The notes under the pieces were generated by a model. It did no database searches. It was not told the DNA's origin and saw only the letters and a program-made list of their open reading frames with translations. This document shows, one piece after another, positions 1 to 8,158 of a DNA stretch of 35,540 bases; the first letter of the stretch is position 1, and each line of letters starts with the position of its first letter. Source of the DNA: Lentisphaerales bacterium (GTDB taxonomy: Bacteria; Verrucomicrobiota; Lentisphaeria; Lentisphaerales; Lentisphaeraceae); the NCBI GenBank assembly GCA_022446985.1, contig JAKVBD010000052.1, positions 1-35,540 of the forward strand, given 5' to 3'. Made by a program: the position numbers and the translations under genes.

Positions 1-329
1 CCTTCATGCAAGCCCTGACGCATATCCCTTATGAAAGCCACATCGGCCTCTCTTTCCATGGTCTCTTCGATAATAGCCAAAGACTTTTCCAGAGGAATTC
101 CGGCATCCAATAAAGGTACAAGTCTGTCCGTAAACTCAGTGACATTAAACCTTGAACCGCCAATGAGCTTTTTGCGAGAGCCACTTCCTTCACCTTCGCC
201 GAGGAAGTCAACAGGAGTTAACCGGCGCATTTTCAACCTGCGAACGGCATCTGCTTGTGACTCTCCTTCTATAACAGTCTCGGTGACTGCTCCAGAACGA
301 TCGGCTGCTTTGAATCTGTAAAGAGGCAT
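1..329 (-). CDS. gspF: Type II secretion/type IV pilus inner-membrane platform protein (GspF/PilC family), 5' part only
   Basis: The reading frame enters from the left edge and gives the first 109 residues of a GspF/PilC-type protein; the rest lies outside the window. It begins MPLYRFKAADRSG, the short N-terminal beta domain typical of this family. A GSRKK linker follows, then the start of the first cytoplasmic helical domain with the recognisable run TDRLVPLLDAGIPLEKSL. GspF/PilC proteins form the inner-membrane platform that couples the assembly ATPase to pilin or pseudopilin polymerisation. The ATG at 329 is preceded by a good GGGAG ribosome site. Whether it serves a pilus or a secretion system cannot be told from this fragment. 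Family assignment is firm; the subtype is not. Confidence 0.85.
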   Translation of the reverse strand, partial: MPLYRFKAADRSGAVTETVIEGESQADAVRRLKMRRLTPVDFLGEGEGSGSRKKLIGGSRFNVTEFTDRLVPLLDAGIPLEKSLAIIEETMEREADVAFIRDMRQGLHE

Positions 330-603
330 TTAGCTCCCTTATTCTGTTAAAGTTTACTACAACTAAATTGAAACATCAATTTCGGGAAATGGTTCCCAGG
401 ACTATAAGAATTCCCCTTAGTGAACGTACCCAAACATTGTTTATTAAATCAAATTTATAATAAATTTCAAATTTATCACTTTTTTACACGCTTATAATTA
501 ATATTTATAGACAAAAATTTCATGAAACTCAACCAGGGCATTGGAATCCAATATTGTACTGCTATAATTGCCCTGAAATATATTGATAAGGATGTAGACT
601 GTT

Positions 604-1857
604 TTGAAGGGAGAATTGTTCCTAGCCTGGCGATATTTAAAGCCACAGAAATCGACAATTAGTCTACTCACCTACGTTTCTCTACTGGGCCCAATACTTG
701 GTGTTGGTATTCTAGTTGTTGTCATTTCTGTAATGAATGGCATGCCCAAAGAGCTGGAAAAGAAGCTTGTCGCTTACAATGCCCACATCACGGTCTCTGA
801 CTCAGGACCTCTACAAAGTCACAATGCTCTTACATCACATATTGAATCAAACTTTCAAGCTCACGCTAGTCCTGTGACTCTTTGCCCGGTTCTTCTTCAG
901 AAAGAAAATGGCAACAGCGAAGTCCTTGTTGCTAAAGGCATTTTGCCAGAAAAAGACGCTGAAGTCAGTCAACTCAAAAATATGCTGATTAATAAAGCCC
1001 CTTCAAACAACTACTCACTAAAGCCCAATGAAATTATCATCAGTCAATCACTAGCGGATATGATGGCACTAAAAATCGGCGACAAAGTCTTGCTGCATTC
1101 TCCGGAAAAATATAAAAACCTGATGCTTAGTCAGGAAGTCAATAATGTCAACGAAGAGACATCTGCAGAGTACAGAATCGTCAATCTATTTTCCAGTGGG
1201 CTACCACAAGTGGACAACCACTTTATCGTCTCTCACTTACACGCCGCAAACCGCCTGATGGATTTACAAAGTGACGAATGCCAAAACATTGAGCTTTCTA
1301 TTCCTGAACTGAACAAGGCCGAGCAGATTTCCGATAAGATGCACGAAGATCCACAACTAAGCAACTTTCGAATCACTCCCTGGCAGCGCCAGCATAATAT
1401 CAAACACCTCTACCAATGGATCAATAGGCAAAAAGCTCTCATGATGTTTGTCCTGTTTTTCATTGTCATTGGAGCAGCAATAGGTGTTGCTGCCTGTCTG
1501 TTCTCAACCGTCATTCAAAAGACCCGTGAAATTGGCATACTGAAAGCCACCGGAGTTTCTCCTGCTTCGATCATATTTATTTTTATCTGTCAAGGTGGAA
1601 TCCTCGGCTTACTTGGAACTGTTCTCGGCTTGATTGGAGGCGTGATAACCTTAATTTTCAGAAATGAAGTTGCTGCCTTATTCGGTTTCTGGGATGCAAC
1701 TCTCTATAAACTGAACTATGTGCCAGTGCACTACAATCCCGTTGACATATTAACAATCATGTTCAGTACAGTCATCATATGTACATTAGGCTCGTCAATC
1801 CCAGCAATGATAGCGGCTTGCGTAAATCCTGTAAAAGCCTTACAGAGTCAGGGGTAA
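604..1857 (+). CDS. lolC/E: LolC/LolE-family lipoprotein-releasing ABC transporter permease (copy 1)
   Basis: This is a 417-residue permease of the lipoprotein-releasing type. One membrane segment lies near residues 20-45, followed by a large periplasmic MacB/FtsX-core domain. Three C-terminal segments sit near 278-303, 320-350 and 375-400. The start matches the LolC/E signature: an AWRYLKPQK cytoplasmic lead, then SLLGPILGVGIL and SVMNGMPKEL. A frame stop at 595-597 leaves TTG 604 as the only usable start; AAGGA at 588-592 lies 11 bases upstream. It is followed by a paralogue and by the LolD ATPase, so the three should form a complex that extracts outer-membrane lipoproteins from the inner membrane. 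I cannot say which copy plays the LolC role and which LolE. Confidence 0.88.
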   Translation: MKGELFLAWRYLKPQKSTISLLTYVSLLGPILGVGILVVVISVMNGMPKELEKKLVAYNAHITVSDSGPLQSHNALTSHIESNFQAHASPVTLCPVLLQKENGNSEVLVAKGILPEKDAEVSQLKNMLINKAPSNNYSLKPNEIIISQSLADMMALKIGDKVLLHSPEKYKNLMLSQEVNNVNEETSAEYRIVNLFSSGLPQVDNHFIVSHLHAANRLMDLQSDECQNIELSIPELNKAEQISDKMHEDPQLSNFRITPWQRQHNIKHLYQWINRQKALMMFVLFFIVIGAAIGVAACLFSTVIQKTREIGILKATGVSPASIIFIFICQGGILGLLGTVLGLIGGVITLIFRNEVAALFGFWDATLYKLNYVPVHYNPVDILTIMFSTVIICTLGSSIPAMIAACVNPVKALQSQG

Positions 1858-1859
1858 CG

Positions 1860-3116
1860 ATGCCACTTAAAGGAGAATTCTTTCTAGCTTGTAGGTACCT
1901 AAAGCCTCAAAAGTCACTCATTACACTACTAACTTACATCTCTCTACTAGGACCTGTTTTAGGGGTAACAGTACTGATCGTTGTTACTTCTATAATGAAT
2001 GGCATGCCCAGTCAATTGATCGAAGCCGTCAAAAATTCCACGCCTCACGTAGTGATTGAAAGTAAAACACCATTTGCCGATGCAGATGAAATTATGGATC
2101 ATCTCAAAAGTAAATATGACATTCTCTCAAGTCCGGTTACACCTTTAAAAGTTTTCCTTCAAAAAGATAAAAATATCCACCCATTCCTCGCTAAAGGTAT
2201 CTATCCATTTAAAGATCAATCCTACAGCATTTTAAAAAATATTTTTGGCCAGATCGTTAAAAAAGATTATAAACTCAAACCCGATGAAATAATCTTAGGC
2301 ACATCTACTGCCATGAATTACAACCTGCAGATCGGTGACGTAGTGACCCTCCACTCTCCCGCAAAATATAAAGCTATGCTCAAAAGCCAAAAAAGTGGCA
2401 GCATGAAGAGATTTAATGTCAGCTCTTCAAAAACCTTTAAGATTGTCGGCTACTACAGTGTTAGACAAAGAAGATTTGACCAAAGCCTGATCATCATGCA
2501 TCAGGACACTGCGAATGAGCTGTTATCTCTTGATTGGGGACAAGCCTTAAATATAGAAATGAAACTGCAAGAACCTGATGCGGCGCCGGACATTATTACG
2601 CAATTTGAAGGTGACCCCCTACTTAAAAACTTTGAATTCACAAGCTGGCAAGACGCCTACGATGGCTTTTACAAAAGGGTCAAACAGGAAAAACTACAGA
2701 TGACCTTTGTATCCTTTCTCATCATGCTGGCTGCTGGAGTTGCAATTGGTGCTTGTATTTTTTCATTAATCATTCAAAAAACCAAGGACATAGGCATCCT
2801 CAAAGCTACCGGAGTAACTCCGGGTTCAATCATTTTAATTTTTATGGGCCAAGGCTTTTTCATAGGTATTCTTGGAACTGGTCTGGGGTTTATACTTGGA
2901 TTGACTGTTCTAAAATATCGAGCTGCTATAGCCTCCTTTTTGGGCCGTTATTATGAAGGAATGAGTCTTTTACAACAAGTCCCCGTGCTACAGGATCCTA
3001 CAGACATAAGACTCATTTTATGGGGTTCTGTCAGCATATGTTTATTGTCTGCATTGATTCCAGCCATAATTGCCGCCAGTATCAACCCTGTTAAAGCTTT
3101 ACAAAGTGGAAATTAG
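1860..3116 (+). CDS. lolC/E: LolC/LolE-family lipoprotein-releasing ABC transporter permease (copy 2)
   Basis: This is a 418-residue paralogue of the preceding gene with the same four-segment plan. It opens MPLKGEFFLACRYLKPQK and shares SLLGPVLGV, MNGMPSQL, KTKDIGILKATGVTPGSI and the ending INPVKALQ. ATG 1860 was chosen because it gives an N-terminus collinear with copy 1 and sits just after GGGG in the tail of that gene. A further 27 codons upstream are open but lie inside the other gene. Only two bases separate it from the upstream stop, and the next gene starts at the base after its own stop, so translational coupling is likely. The pair looks like an old tandem duplication that now gives the two halves of a LolCE heterodimer. 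Confidence 0.88.
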   Translation: MPLKGEFFLACRYLKPQKSLITLLTYISLLGPVLGVTVLIVVTSIMNGMPSQLIEAVKNSTPHVVIESKTPFADADEIMDHLKSKYDILSSPVTPLKVFLQKDKNIHPFLAKGIYPFKDQSYSILKNIFGQIVKKDYKLKPDEIILGTSTAMNYNLQIGDVVTLHSPAKYKAMLKSQKSGSMKRFNVSSSKTFKIVGYYSVRQRRFDQSLIIMHQDTANELLSLDWGQALNIEMKLQEPDAAPDIITQFEGDPLLKNFEFTSWQDAYDGFYKRVKQEKLQMTFVSFLIMLAAGVAIGACIFSLIIQKTKDIGILKATGVTPGSIILIFMGQGFFIGILGTGLGFILGLTVLKYRAAIASFLGRYYEGMSLLQQVPVLQDPTDIRLILWGSVSICLLSALIPAIIAASINPVKALQSGN

Positions 3117-3791
3117 ATGAAAATAATCGACGTTCAAAATATTAGTAAAACTTACAAGACCGAGCACGGACCGCTTAAGGTCCTCGATGATGTTTCATTT
3201 GCAGTCCCTAAAAACAGCTGGACAATGCTCATCGGAGCCAGTGGCTCCGGGAAAACCACTTTATTGCAAATGCTCGGCGCTCTTGATAAACCCGATAATG
3301 GTAAAATTTTTTTCGATGGAAAAGACCTGGGGAATGCCGGCACTTTTGCGGCTTCAAAGATTAGACGAAATGGCGTTGGCTTTGTCTTCCAAAGCTTTAA
3401 CTTACTCCCTGAATTAAATGCTCTGGAAAACGTCATGTTGCCTGGCCTCTTCCAGCGCGGAGGAAAATCGGTAAAGCAAAGAGCCCTGGAACTACTAGAG
3501 ATGGTAAATATGTCTCAACGAGCAACACATAAACCAACGGAGCTTTCTGGTGGAGAACAGCAGCGAATTGCTATTGCCCGTTCTTTAATTAATAATCCGG
3601 ATGTCATTTTAGCTGATGAACCGACTGGTAACCTCGACCCCAAGACCTCAGAAGTTATCATTAAACTATTTAAAGATTTGAATGAAGAGAAAAATAAAAC
3701 CATTGTTATGGTCACTCATGATTTAAGTTTAAAGCAACATGCTTCAGATGTAATACAACTCGATAAAGGAAGGATTGTAAAGCGTGCTTGA
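3117..3791 (+). CDS. lolD: LolD-type ABC transporter ATP-binding protein
   Basis: This is a complete 224-residue ATPase of the LolD/MacB/FtsE class. Walker A GASGSGKT is at residues 40-47, the signature LSGGE at 143-147, and Walker B VILADE at 163-168 leads into PTGNLD. A switch histidine lies in VTHD. It would hydrolyse ATP in the cytoplasm to drive the two adjacent permeases. The ATG follows directly on the TAG of the second permease, and the end overlaps the start of tadA by 8 bases, so the genes are very probably co-transcribed. LolD and MacB ATPases are closely related; the LolC/E-type partners argue for LolD. Confidence 0.9.
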   Translation: MKIIDVQNISKTYKTEHGPLKVLDDVSFAVPKNSWTMLIGASGSGKTTLLQMLGALDKPDNGKIFFDGKDLGNAGTFAASKIRRNGVGFVFQSFNLLPELNALENVMLPGLFQRGGKSVKQRALELLEMVNMSQRATHKPTELSGGEQQRIAIARSLINNPDVILADEPTGNLDPKTSEVIIKLFKDLNEEKNKTIVMVTHDLSLKQHASDVIQLDKGRIVKRA

Positions 3792-4284
3792 TTTCCGAAG
3801 TGACGAATATTATATGAACCAGGCCCTGCGCCAAGCCAGACAAGCCGATGCTGCAGATGAAGTTCCCATAGGCGCTGTAATCGTCAAAGATGGAGAAGTC
3901 ATTGGACGCGCCTACAACCAGGTTGAAACATTAAATGATGCTACTGCCCATGCCGAAATTCTAGCCATCACCCAGGCCTCTTCAAAACTTAACAACTGGC
4001 GATTGAACGGCGCCACTATGTACGTCACTAAAGAGCCTTGCCCAATGTGTGCTGGAGCCATTATGAACTCGAGAATTGAAAAGGTTGTTTTCGGTTTACA
4101 CGATACAAATGCCGGTGGCTGCGGTGGTGCATTCAATATACATAGCCAAGAAGGTCTTCTTCACAACTTTGAAATCAAAGGTGGCTTCATGGAACTAGAA
4201 AGTCTCGAAATTATCCAATCTTTTTTTCAAAGGCGCCGCCAGGAAAAAAAGGACGCCAAAAAGTCCAATCAATTACTTGAGTAA
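3784..4284 (+). CDS. tadA: tRNA-specific adenosine deaminase TadA
   Basis: This is a 166-residue zinc deaminase that converts adenosine to inosine at the wobble position of tRNA-Arg(ACG). The catalytic motif HAE is at residues 56-58 and the zinc-binding PCPMC at 85-89. The N-terminal segment VPIGAVIVKDGEVIG and the GGAFNI region fit TadA better than cytosine or guanine deaminases. GTG 3784 gives the usual N-terminal helix before the core, with AAGGA in the tail of lolD as a ribosome site; ATG 3814 would remove part of that helix. It overlaps lolD by 8 bases. The C-terminus is lysine-rich, as is common for TadA. Confidence 0.92.
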   Translation: MLDFRSDEYYMNQALRQARQADAADEVPIGAVIVKDGEVIGRAYNQVETLNDATAHAEILAITQASSKLNNWRLNGATMYVTKEPCPMCAGAIMNSRIEKVVFGLHDTNAGGCGGAFNIHSQEGLLHNFEIKGGFMELESLEIIQSFFQRRRQEKKDAKKSNQLLE

Positions 4285-4287
4285 ACT

Positions 4288-5118
4288 GTGATTTACGATC
4301 TACACTCACACTCAACCTCTTCCGATGGCCAACTCTCTCCTGCAGATCTGGTCACCCGTGCTAAAGATAAAGGTGTAGACTATTTCTCCTTAACTGACCA
4401 TGACACCATTTCCGGACTTTCTGCAGCCGAAGCTAAAGCTCATGAGCTTAGCCTTTCTTTCATTACCGGAGTGGAACTCTCGACCCAGTGGCGTGACTAC
4501 AATATTCATATAGTCGGTTTAAATTTTGACCCAGAAAATGCCACATTATTCAATGGTTTGAAAAACCAGCAAGATGCCCGTTGGAGTCGATACGAAAAAA
4601 CTATAGAGATCCTGGAAAAAGATAATATTAACGATACAAATAAGCAGATCCTCAAGTTTGCCGGAGATGCTGTTCCCGGCCGCCCTAACTTCGCCCGCTT
4701 TTTAGTAGAGAACAACCACTGCGAGTCCTACTCTGAAGCTTACAAACACTTAAGCCTACATGGCAAATACTACATAAACCCCGGATGGGAATATATGTCC
4801 TACGCGGTTAATTGGATTAATAAAGCCGGTGGTATTGCTGTATTGGCACATCCCGATAAATACGGCATGGGAAAACCTGGCTTGAAAGCATTTCTTCGAG
4901 AGTTCAAAAATGCCGGCGGTCTGGCTATAGAAGTTTGTTATGGTGCCGGTTCCAAAGCTGCAATGTCCAAGGCAGCCCATTTAGCTCGAGAGTATGATTT
5001 ATATGGCAGTGTCGGCTCCGACTTTCACCGACCGGGTTCGCCAGGTATAGAACTTGGCAGAGTTAAACCTCTACCAAGAAATATAAAACCCGTCTGGGAA
5101 AAATTTAACGATTTATAA
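4288..5118 (+). CDS. PHP-domain phosphoesterase, RNase AM/YciV-like 3',5'-nucleotide phosphatase
   Basis: This is a 276-residue PHP-family metal phosphoesterase. Metal ligands are visible as HSH at residues 6-8, LTDHD at 35-39, HPDKY in the middle and GSDFH near the end. The order PGRPNFARFLVE, VLAHPDKYG, GSDFHRPG and IELGR follows the E. coli YciV (RNase AM) family, which trims 5' ends of RNAs and removes 3'-phosphate from 3',5'-bisphosphonucleotides. Starting at GTG 4288, it lies three bases after the tadA stop, which links it to the same transcript and to RNA metabolism. Its last 14 bases overlap the end of the convergent repeat-rich gene. The exact substrate is inferred from the family. 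Confidence 0.85.
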   Translation: MIYDLHSHSTSSDGQLSPADLVTRAKDKGVDYFSLTDHDTISGLSAAEAKAHELSLSFITGVELSTQWRDYNIHIVGLNFDPENATLFNGLKNQQDARWSRYEKTIEILEKDNINDTNKQILKFAGDAVPGRPNFARFLVENNHCESYSEAYKHLSLHGKYYINPGWEYMSYAVNWINKAGGIAVLAHPDKYGMGKPGLKAFLREFKNAGGLAIEVCYGAGSKAAMSKAAHLAREYDLYGSVGSDFHRPGSPGIELGRVKPLPRNIKPVWEKFNDL

Positions 5119-5704
5119 AACCTTGTGGAGCCTGACGCGGCTTATAGTTTATCGGTGGGTGAACAGGATTCTGCGGTGGTGCAGGAACTGCCGGCTGAGG
5201 ACTCACTGGTGGAACTTTGTGCATAACGGCAACCGAGGGATGTTGCTGAGTTGCACTAGGAGCATGCGTCTGATGCATAGGATTAACTGCTGGCACTTTA
5301 TGCATAGAAGCAAACGATGGATGCTGCTGAGTTGCACTAGGAGCATGCGTCTGATGCATAGGATTACCGGGCTGCACCGGAATTGCTGTTTGAGCTGGGA
5401 TTGCCGGTTGAGCTGGGATTGCCGGTTGAGCTGGAGGCACAAAGTGTGATGCAGATGATGATGGCGCCGTAGCTCTTACTGAATCTAATTGGTTCAAGAT
5501 TTCTCCAAGGGCACCATAAATTTCAGTTAACCTGTCCTCAATAGGCTTTTGGGATGACGGATCCTTACTTAAAAACTGAATAAAACCAATCTGGTCTCGA
5601 ATTTGGTATTGAACACGCTCAAGCTTACTTAATCGTTCCCTAGTAACAAGGTAGCGCTCTTCAAGCAGCTCTAACCTGTCTAAAATTTCTTGATTTTGAG
5701 TCAT
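5105..5704 (-). CDS. Coiled-coil protein with proline/glutamine/histidine-rich repeat tail, function unknown
   Basis: This is a 199-residue protein that I do not recognise. Residues about 1-75 are charged, heptad-like and helical (DRLELLEERYLVTRERLSKLE), probably a coiled coil. The rest is low complexity. There are three PAIPAQ-type units, then two copies of a 27-residue unit starting NPMHQTHAPSATQQHPS and ending MHKVP, and a proline-rich end. There is no signal peptide or membrane segment. ATG 5704 follows a strong GAGGAGAG ribosome site; an in-frame GTG at 5719 falls inside that site and is unlikely. The gene converges on the PHP gene with a 14-base overlap. The tail is probably unstructured and may bind a partner. 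The repeat number could vary between strains. Confidence 0.72.
   Translation of the reverse strand: MTQNQEILDRLELLEERYLVTRERLSKLERVQYQIRDQIGFIQFLSKDPSSQKPIEDRLTEIYGALGEILNQLDSVRATAPSSSASHFVPPAQPAIPAQPAIPAQTAIPVQPGNPMHQTHAPSATQQHPSFASMHKVPAVNPMHQTHAPSATQQHPSVAVMHKVPPVSPQPAVPAPPQNPVHPPINYKPRQAPQGFINR
5214..5440 (-). repeat. In-gene tandem repeats: 81-bp unit twice and 18-bp unit about three times
   Basis: Two copies of an 81-bp unit lie head to tail, roughly 5214-5294 and 5295-5367. The segments 5244-5285 and 5325-5366 are identical over 42 bases. Next to them, about 5380-5436, an 18-bp unit (core GATTGCCGGTTGAGCTGG) is present about three times. Both periods are multiples of three, so copy-number changes would keep the frame of the host gene. 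Confidence 0.85.
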
Positions 5705-5898
5705 TATTTCTCTCCTCACAATTCAAAAATCCTCAGCACATTATTTAATTATAGCGTCTATATAAAAAATACGCAACTTTTATGATGAGTTTATGTTTCC
5801 GTACAATAACTCTCAGCTCATAACTTTATGACTGTTATAGAGCTCTAATATCTCTGTGCACTGATGTAAAATTTAAATTCTCGACTAAATTGAAATAT

Positions 5899-6450
5899 AT
5901 GAAGCAAATAGACCAGATAACAGAAAGTTCAGAGATACTGCCACACCTTATCCGTCTTCTAGACGATGAAACTCCAGCAGTAAGGCAAACCGTCATAAAC
6001 AAACTTCTCAGCTTTGGAATTCACCTTAAAGAAGAGCTGGCTAATCAAAAAATCCTTTTAACTGAGCCACAACAGCAAATTCTTGATCAATGTGTTTATT
6101 CCTTACTGGAAAGTAAAACCCTAAATGACAAACTAGACAGGTTTCCGCTGTTTAAGCCAGGCATGCTTATCAAACACAAACATTATGGCTACCGCGGTGT
6201 AATTGTTGATTTTGACAGAATGTGTCAGGCGGATAATGACTGGTACAAAAAGAATCAAACTCAACCTGAAAAATCTCAACCCTGGTATCACGTACTGGTC
6301 CACAACTCTGGTTCCGTTACCTATGCAGCCCAATCGAGTCTCGAAAAAGACCAAAGTATAGAACAGGTTCTCCACCCGTTAATACCATTTTTTTTCAATG
6401 GTTTTAATAAAGGCTTCTATCTGCGCAACGAACGACAATGGGGAAAGTGA
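5899..6450 (+). CDS. HEAT-like helical domain plus HspQ/YccV (hemimethylated-DNA-binding) domain protein
   Basis: This is a 183-residue protein. Residues about 10-75 form helices that resemble a short HEAT unit (PHLIRLLDDETPAVRQTVINKLL). Residues about 84-178 match the HspQ/YccV fold, with FKPGMLIKHKHYGYRGVIVD, a WYKKN segment, PWYHVLVH and a tyrosine-containing YAAQSSLE. HspQ in enterobacteria specifies and enhances substrates of the Lon protease and was earlier reported to bind hemimethylated DNA. ATG 5899 was chosen; an in-frame TTG lies three codons upstream and neither has a clear ribosome site. The gene stands alone between divergent and weakly linked neighbours. The domain call is good; the role here is inferred. 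Confidence 0.78.
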   Translation: MKQIDQITESSEILPHLIRLLDDETPAVRQTVINKLLSFGIHLKEELANQKILLTEPQQQILDQCVYSLLESKTLNDKLDRFPLFKPGMLIKHKHYGYRGVIVDFDRMCQADNDWYKKNQTQPEKSQPWYHVLVHNSGSVTYAAQSSLEKDQSIEQVLHPLIPFFFNGFNKGFYLRNERQWGK

Positions 6451-6567
6451 CTTTTTTGATTTATAAAGGCAAAAATGGCTAAAATAATAGTTTTTACTAT
6501 GGTCTTGTCTAGTCTATCCTAAAATCAGTTGTACTATGAACCTTCACTAATCATAGAAGGGATTGAA

Positions 6568-7056
6568 ATGAAACTTGTCACTTTACTTTTAATATGCCTA
6601 ATTTCAGCATCATGTATCACCGAAATCAAATCATCAGAGCCAATAGATCACGGCAACCTTTCTAACAAAGTCTACAGAGGTCAAGCTGCTCTTAAAGGCA
6701 ACATAAAAACTGTTGAAAGACATATGAAATTGATCACAAAGATAACTAAAGTCCTTTTAGTTCCAGTTTGCCCGGCTTCAACTGACATTATTACACAAAT
6801 TTACAATAATACTGAAGCGTCGTCACGCGATATTAAAAACCACCCTCGTATTGATTGGCAAGACTTACAAGAATTCGTTCGAACTACTAAGACGAATGAG
6901 AAAGGCAATTTCATGTTCGCAAGTATTTCTCCTGGTGACTACTACCTTCTGAGCTATATCAAAATGAGAGATAAGCTCTCAGTCAAAGGCGGCTCAGTTA
7001 TGAGAAAAGTCGAAGTAAAGAATGGCAGAATGAAAGAAATCTCTGTTCGTCTGTAA
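6568..7056 (+). CDS. Small lipoprotein with carboxypeptidase-regulatory-like domain (paralogue A)
   Basis: This is a 162-residue predicted lipoprotein. The signal MKLVTLLLICLISASC ends in the lipobox SASC. The mature part shows VLLVPVCPAST, HPRIDWQDL, then TNEKGNFMFASISPGDYYLLS and a closing beta segment ending SVRL. This last section resembles the prealbumin-like (CarboxypepD-regulatory) beta-sandwich. ATG 6568 is placed 6 bases after AGGG and gives a proper signal peptide; the longer open frame upstream does not. It has exactly the same length and motif order as the lipoprotein at 14278. A bidirectional hairpin terminator follows. Function is unknown; it may be an envelope or polysaccharide-binding component. 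Confidence 0.8.
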   Translation: MKLVTLLLICLISASCITEIKSSEPIDHGNLSNKVYRGQAALKGNIKTVERHMKLITKITKVLLVPVCPASTDIITQIYNNTEASSRDIKNHPRIDWQDLQEFVRTTKTNEKGNFMFASISPGDYYLLSYIKMRDKLSVKGGSVMRKVEVKNGRMKEISVRL

Positions 7057-7069
7057 TTTTCAATTATAC

Positions 7070-7105
7070 TAAAAAAGGCTGGAAGTTATCTTCCAGCCTT
7101 TTTTA
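7070..7105. terminator. Bidirectional intrinsic terminator between convergent genes
   Basis: A 10-bp perfect stem, AGGCTGGAAG (7076-7085) with CTTCCAGCCT (7090-7099), has a TTAT loop. It is flanked by A6 on the left and T6 on the right, so it can end both the lipoprotein transcript (plus) and the isomerase transcript (minus). Confidence 0.92.
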
Positions 7106-7126
7106 TTGATCTTACCGCAAGTTTTC

Positions 7127-8005
7127 TCAGGAAACCTTTACGCCATATTTGCCAAATGAGTCTTTGATCAGCTTCTTAGAAGCATTGACACCAGCAATTG
7201 GCTTGAGAGCAGTTCCTTCCCATTCAATAGTGATATACCCCTTATATTTCGAATCTATAATCATTTTCGCTAAGCGATCATAATCGAAATCTGGTTGCTT
7301 ACCCTTCTCATCAAATGAGTGCATCTTTGCTGAAATAGATTCAGAGTAAGGAAGCATAGCCTCAGTACCTGTATAGATATTATCTTTCAACTTACCAAAG
7401 TCAGGCATGAGAGTCAGATACGGATGATTCATTTTCTTGTAAAGTTGAGCCAGAAATACACCTTCTCTACCTTTACCTTTTGGCATCGGTTCAATGATAA
7501 TCTTTACTTTGCGCTTCGCAGCTTCATCACAAAGCTTAGTCATAGCAGTTTCGGCATCATTCAGGTTCTCTGCATAAAGAAACACTCTTAAGAAATCCAC
7601 ACCTAAAACTTTCGCTCTATCGAGAGACTTTATAATCTTCTCTAAGCTCTTTTTTACCTTCTTTGGTTGAGATTGTAGAGCACCTGCCATATGAAGAAAA
7701 AGGTCTACACCGGCCGACTCAGCTTTACCCCGCAATTGCTCTAGGTAGCTATTATCATCCAGTTTATCTTTAGGTAAACCGCCTTCCCATAAATCAATTG
7801 CTTTGATACCAAAAGTATCTTTAGTAAATGCAGGAAAATCCAGTGCTGATAGACTACCATTTTTAAACATTTCTCTTAGAGAATATTGAGAAAGAGCTAA
7901 TTGAAAACGAGAATTGCCTTGTACTGCTAAAAGCGATGGAGCGACTGCTGTTGCTACTGCCAGTTGGCTGCCTTTTACTAAGAAATCACGTCTGTTAAAG
8001 TTCAT
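7127..8005 (-). CDS. Tat-exported sugar isomerase/epimerase-like TIM-barrel protein
   Basis: This is a 292-residue xylose isomerase-like TIM-barrel protein (AP endonuclease 2 family). It starts MNFNRRDFLVKGSQLAVATAVAP, a twin-arginine signal. The barrel shows likely metal ligands at the strand ends: E in IIEPMPKG, D in LMPDFGK, H in AKMHSFDE and E in YITIEWEG. Such proteins isomerise or epimerise sugars or oxidised sugars. The Tat signal predicts folding with cofactor in the cytoplasm and work in the periplasm. ATG 8005 has GAGGT 8 bases upstream. It lies downstream of the PhoD-like gene but a terminator separates the two. The substrate cannot be read from the sequence. A non-catalytic role is possible. 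Confidence 0.8.
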   Translation of the reverse strand: MNFNRRDFLVKGSQLAVATAVAPSLLAVQGNSRFQLALSQYSLREMFKNGSLSALDFPAFTKDTFGIKAIDLWEGGLPKDKLDDNSYLEQLRGKAESAGVDLFLHMAGALQSQPKKVKKSLEKIIKSLDRAKVLGVDFLRVFLYAENLNDAETAMTKLCDEAAKRKVKIIIEPMPKGKGREGVFLAQLYKKMNHPYLTLMPDFGKLKDNIYTGTEAMLPYSESISAKMHSFDEKGKQPDFDYDRLAKMIIDSKYKGYITIEWEGTALKPIAGVNASKKLIKDSFGKYGVKVS

Positions 8006-8103
8006 ACTTATTACCTCATACTATTTTGGTTGTGAAATTTTATTCACTCATCATAGACAAGCCGTAAAAAAACTTACTTTCCTTTTGGAGTTTTTCCTAA
8101 AAA

Positions 8104-8134
8104 TAAAAAAAGCCCTCCGAGTAAACGAAGGGCT
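8104..8134 (-). terminator. Intrinsic terminator of the PhoD-like gene
   Basis: Read on the minus strand, AGCCCTTCG pairs with CGGAGGGCT (one G-U pair) around TTTACT and is followed by seven Ts. It lies 25 bases after the stop of the PhoD-like gene. Confidence 0.88.
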
Positions 8135-8158
8135 TTTAAAAAGTGTTCTAAAGTCGAA

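Noticed and set aside
31..321. Open plus-strand frame at the left edge
   Set aside because: It lies opposite the GspF-type gene, which matches a known family and has a ribosome site; the plus-strand product resembles nothing.
493..498. TATAAT box upstream of the first Lol permease
   Set aside because: No acceptable -35 box at 16-18 bases and the region is very AT-rich, so a chance match is likely.
1779..1859. Extended N-terminus of the second Lol permease
   Set aside because: The extra 27 codons lie within the upstream gene in another frame. The ATG at 1860 gives an N-terminus collinear with the paralogue and has a ribosome site.
5214..5440. Regular direct repeats that could suggest a CRISPR array
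   Set aside because: The periods are multiples of three, repeats are adjacent without unique spacers, and they translate into clean protein repeats within a gene with a strong ribosome site.
5123..5449. Plus-strand open frame across the repeat region
   Set aside because: It is the antisense of the repeat gene; its cysteine/tryptophan/arginine-rich product is typical of a shadow frame.
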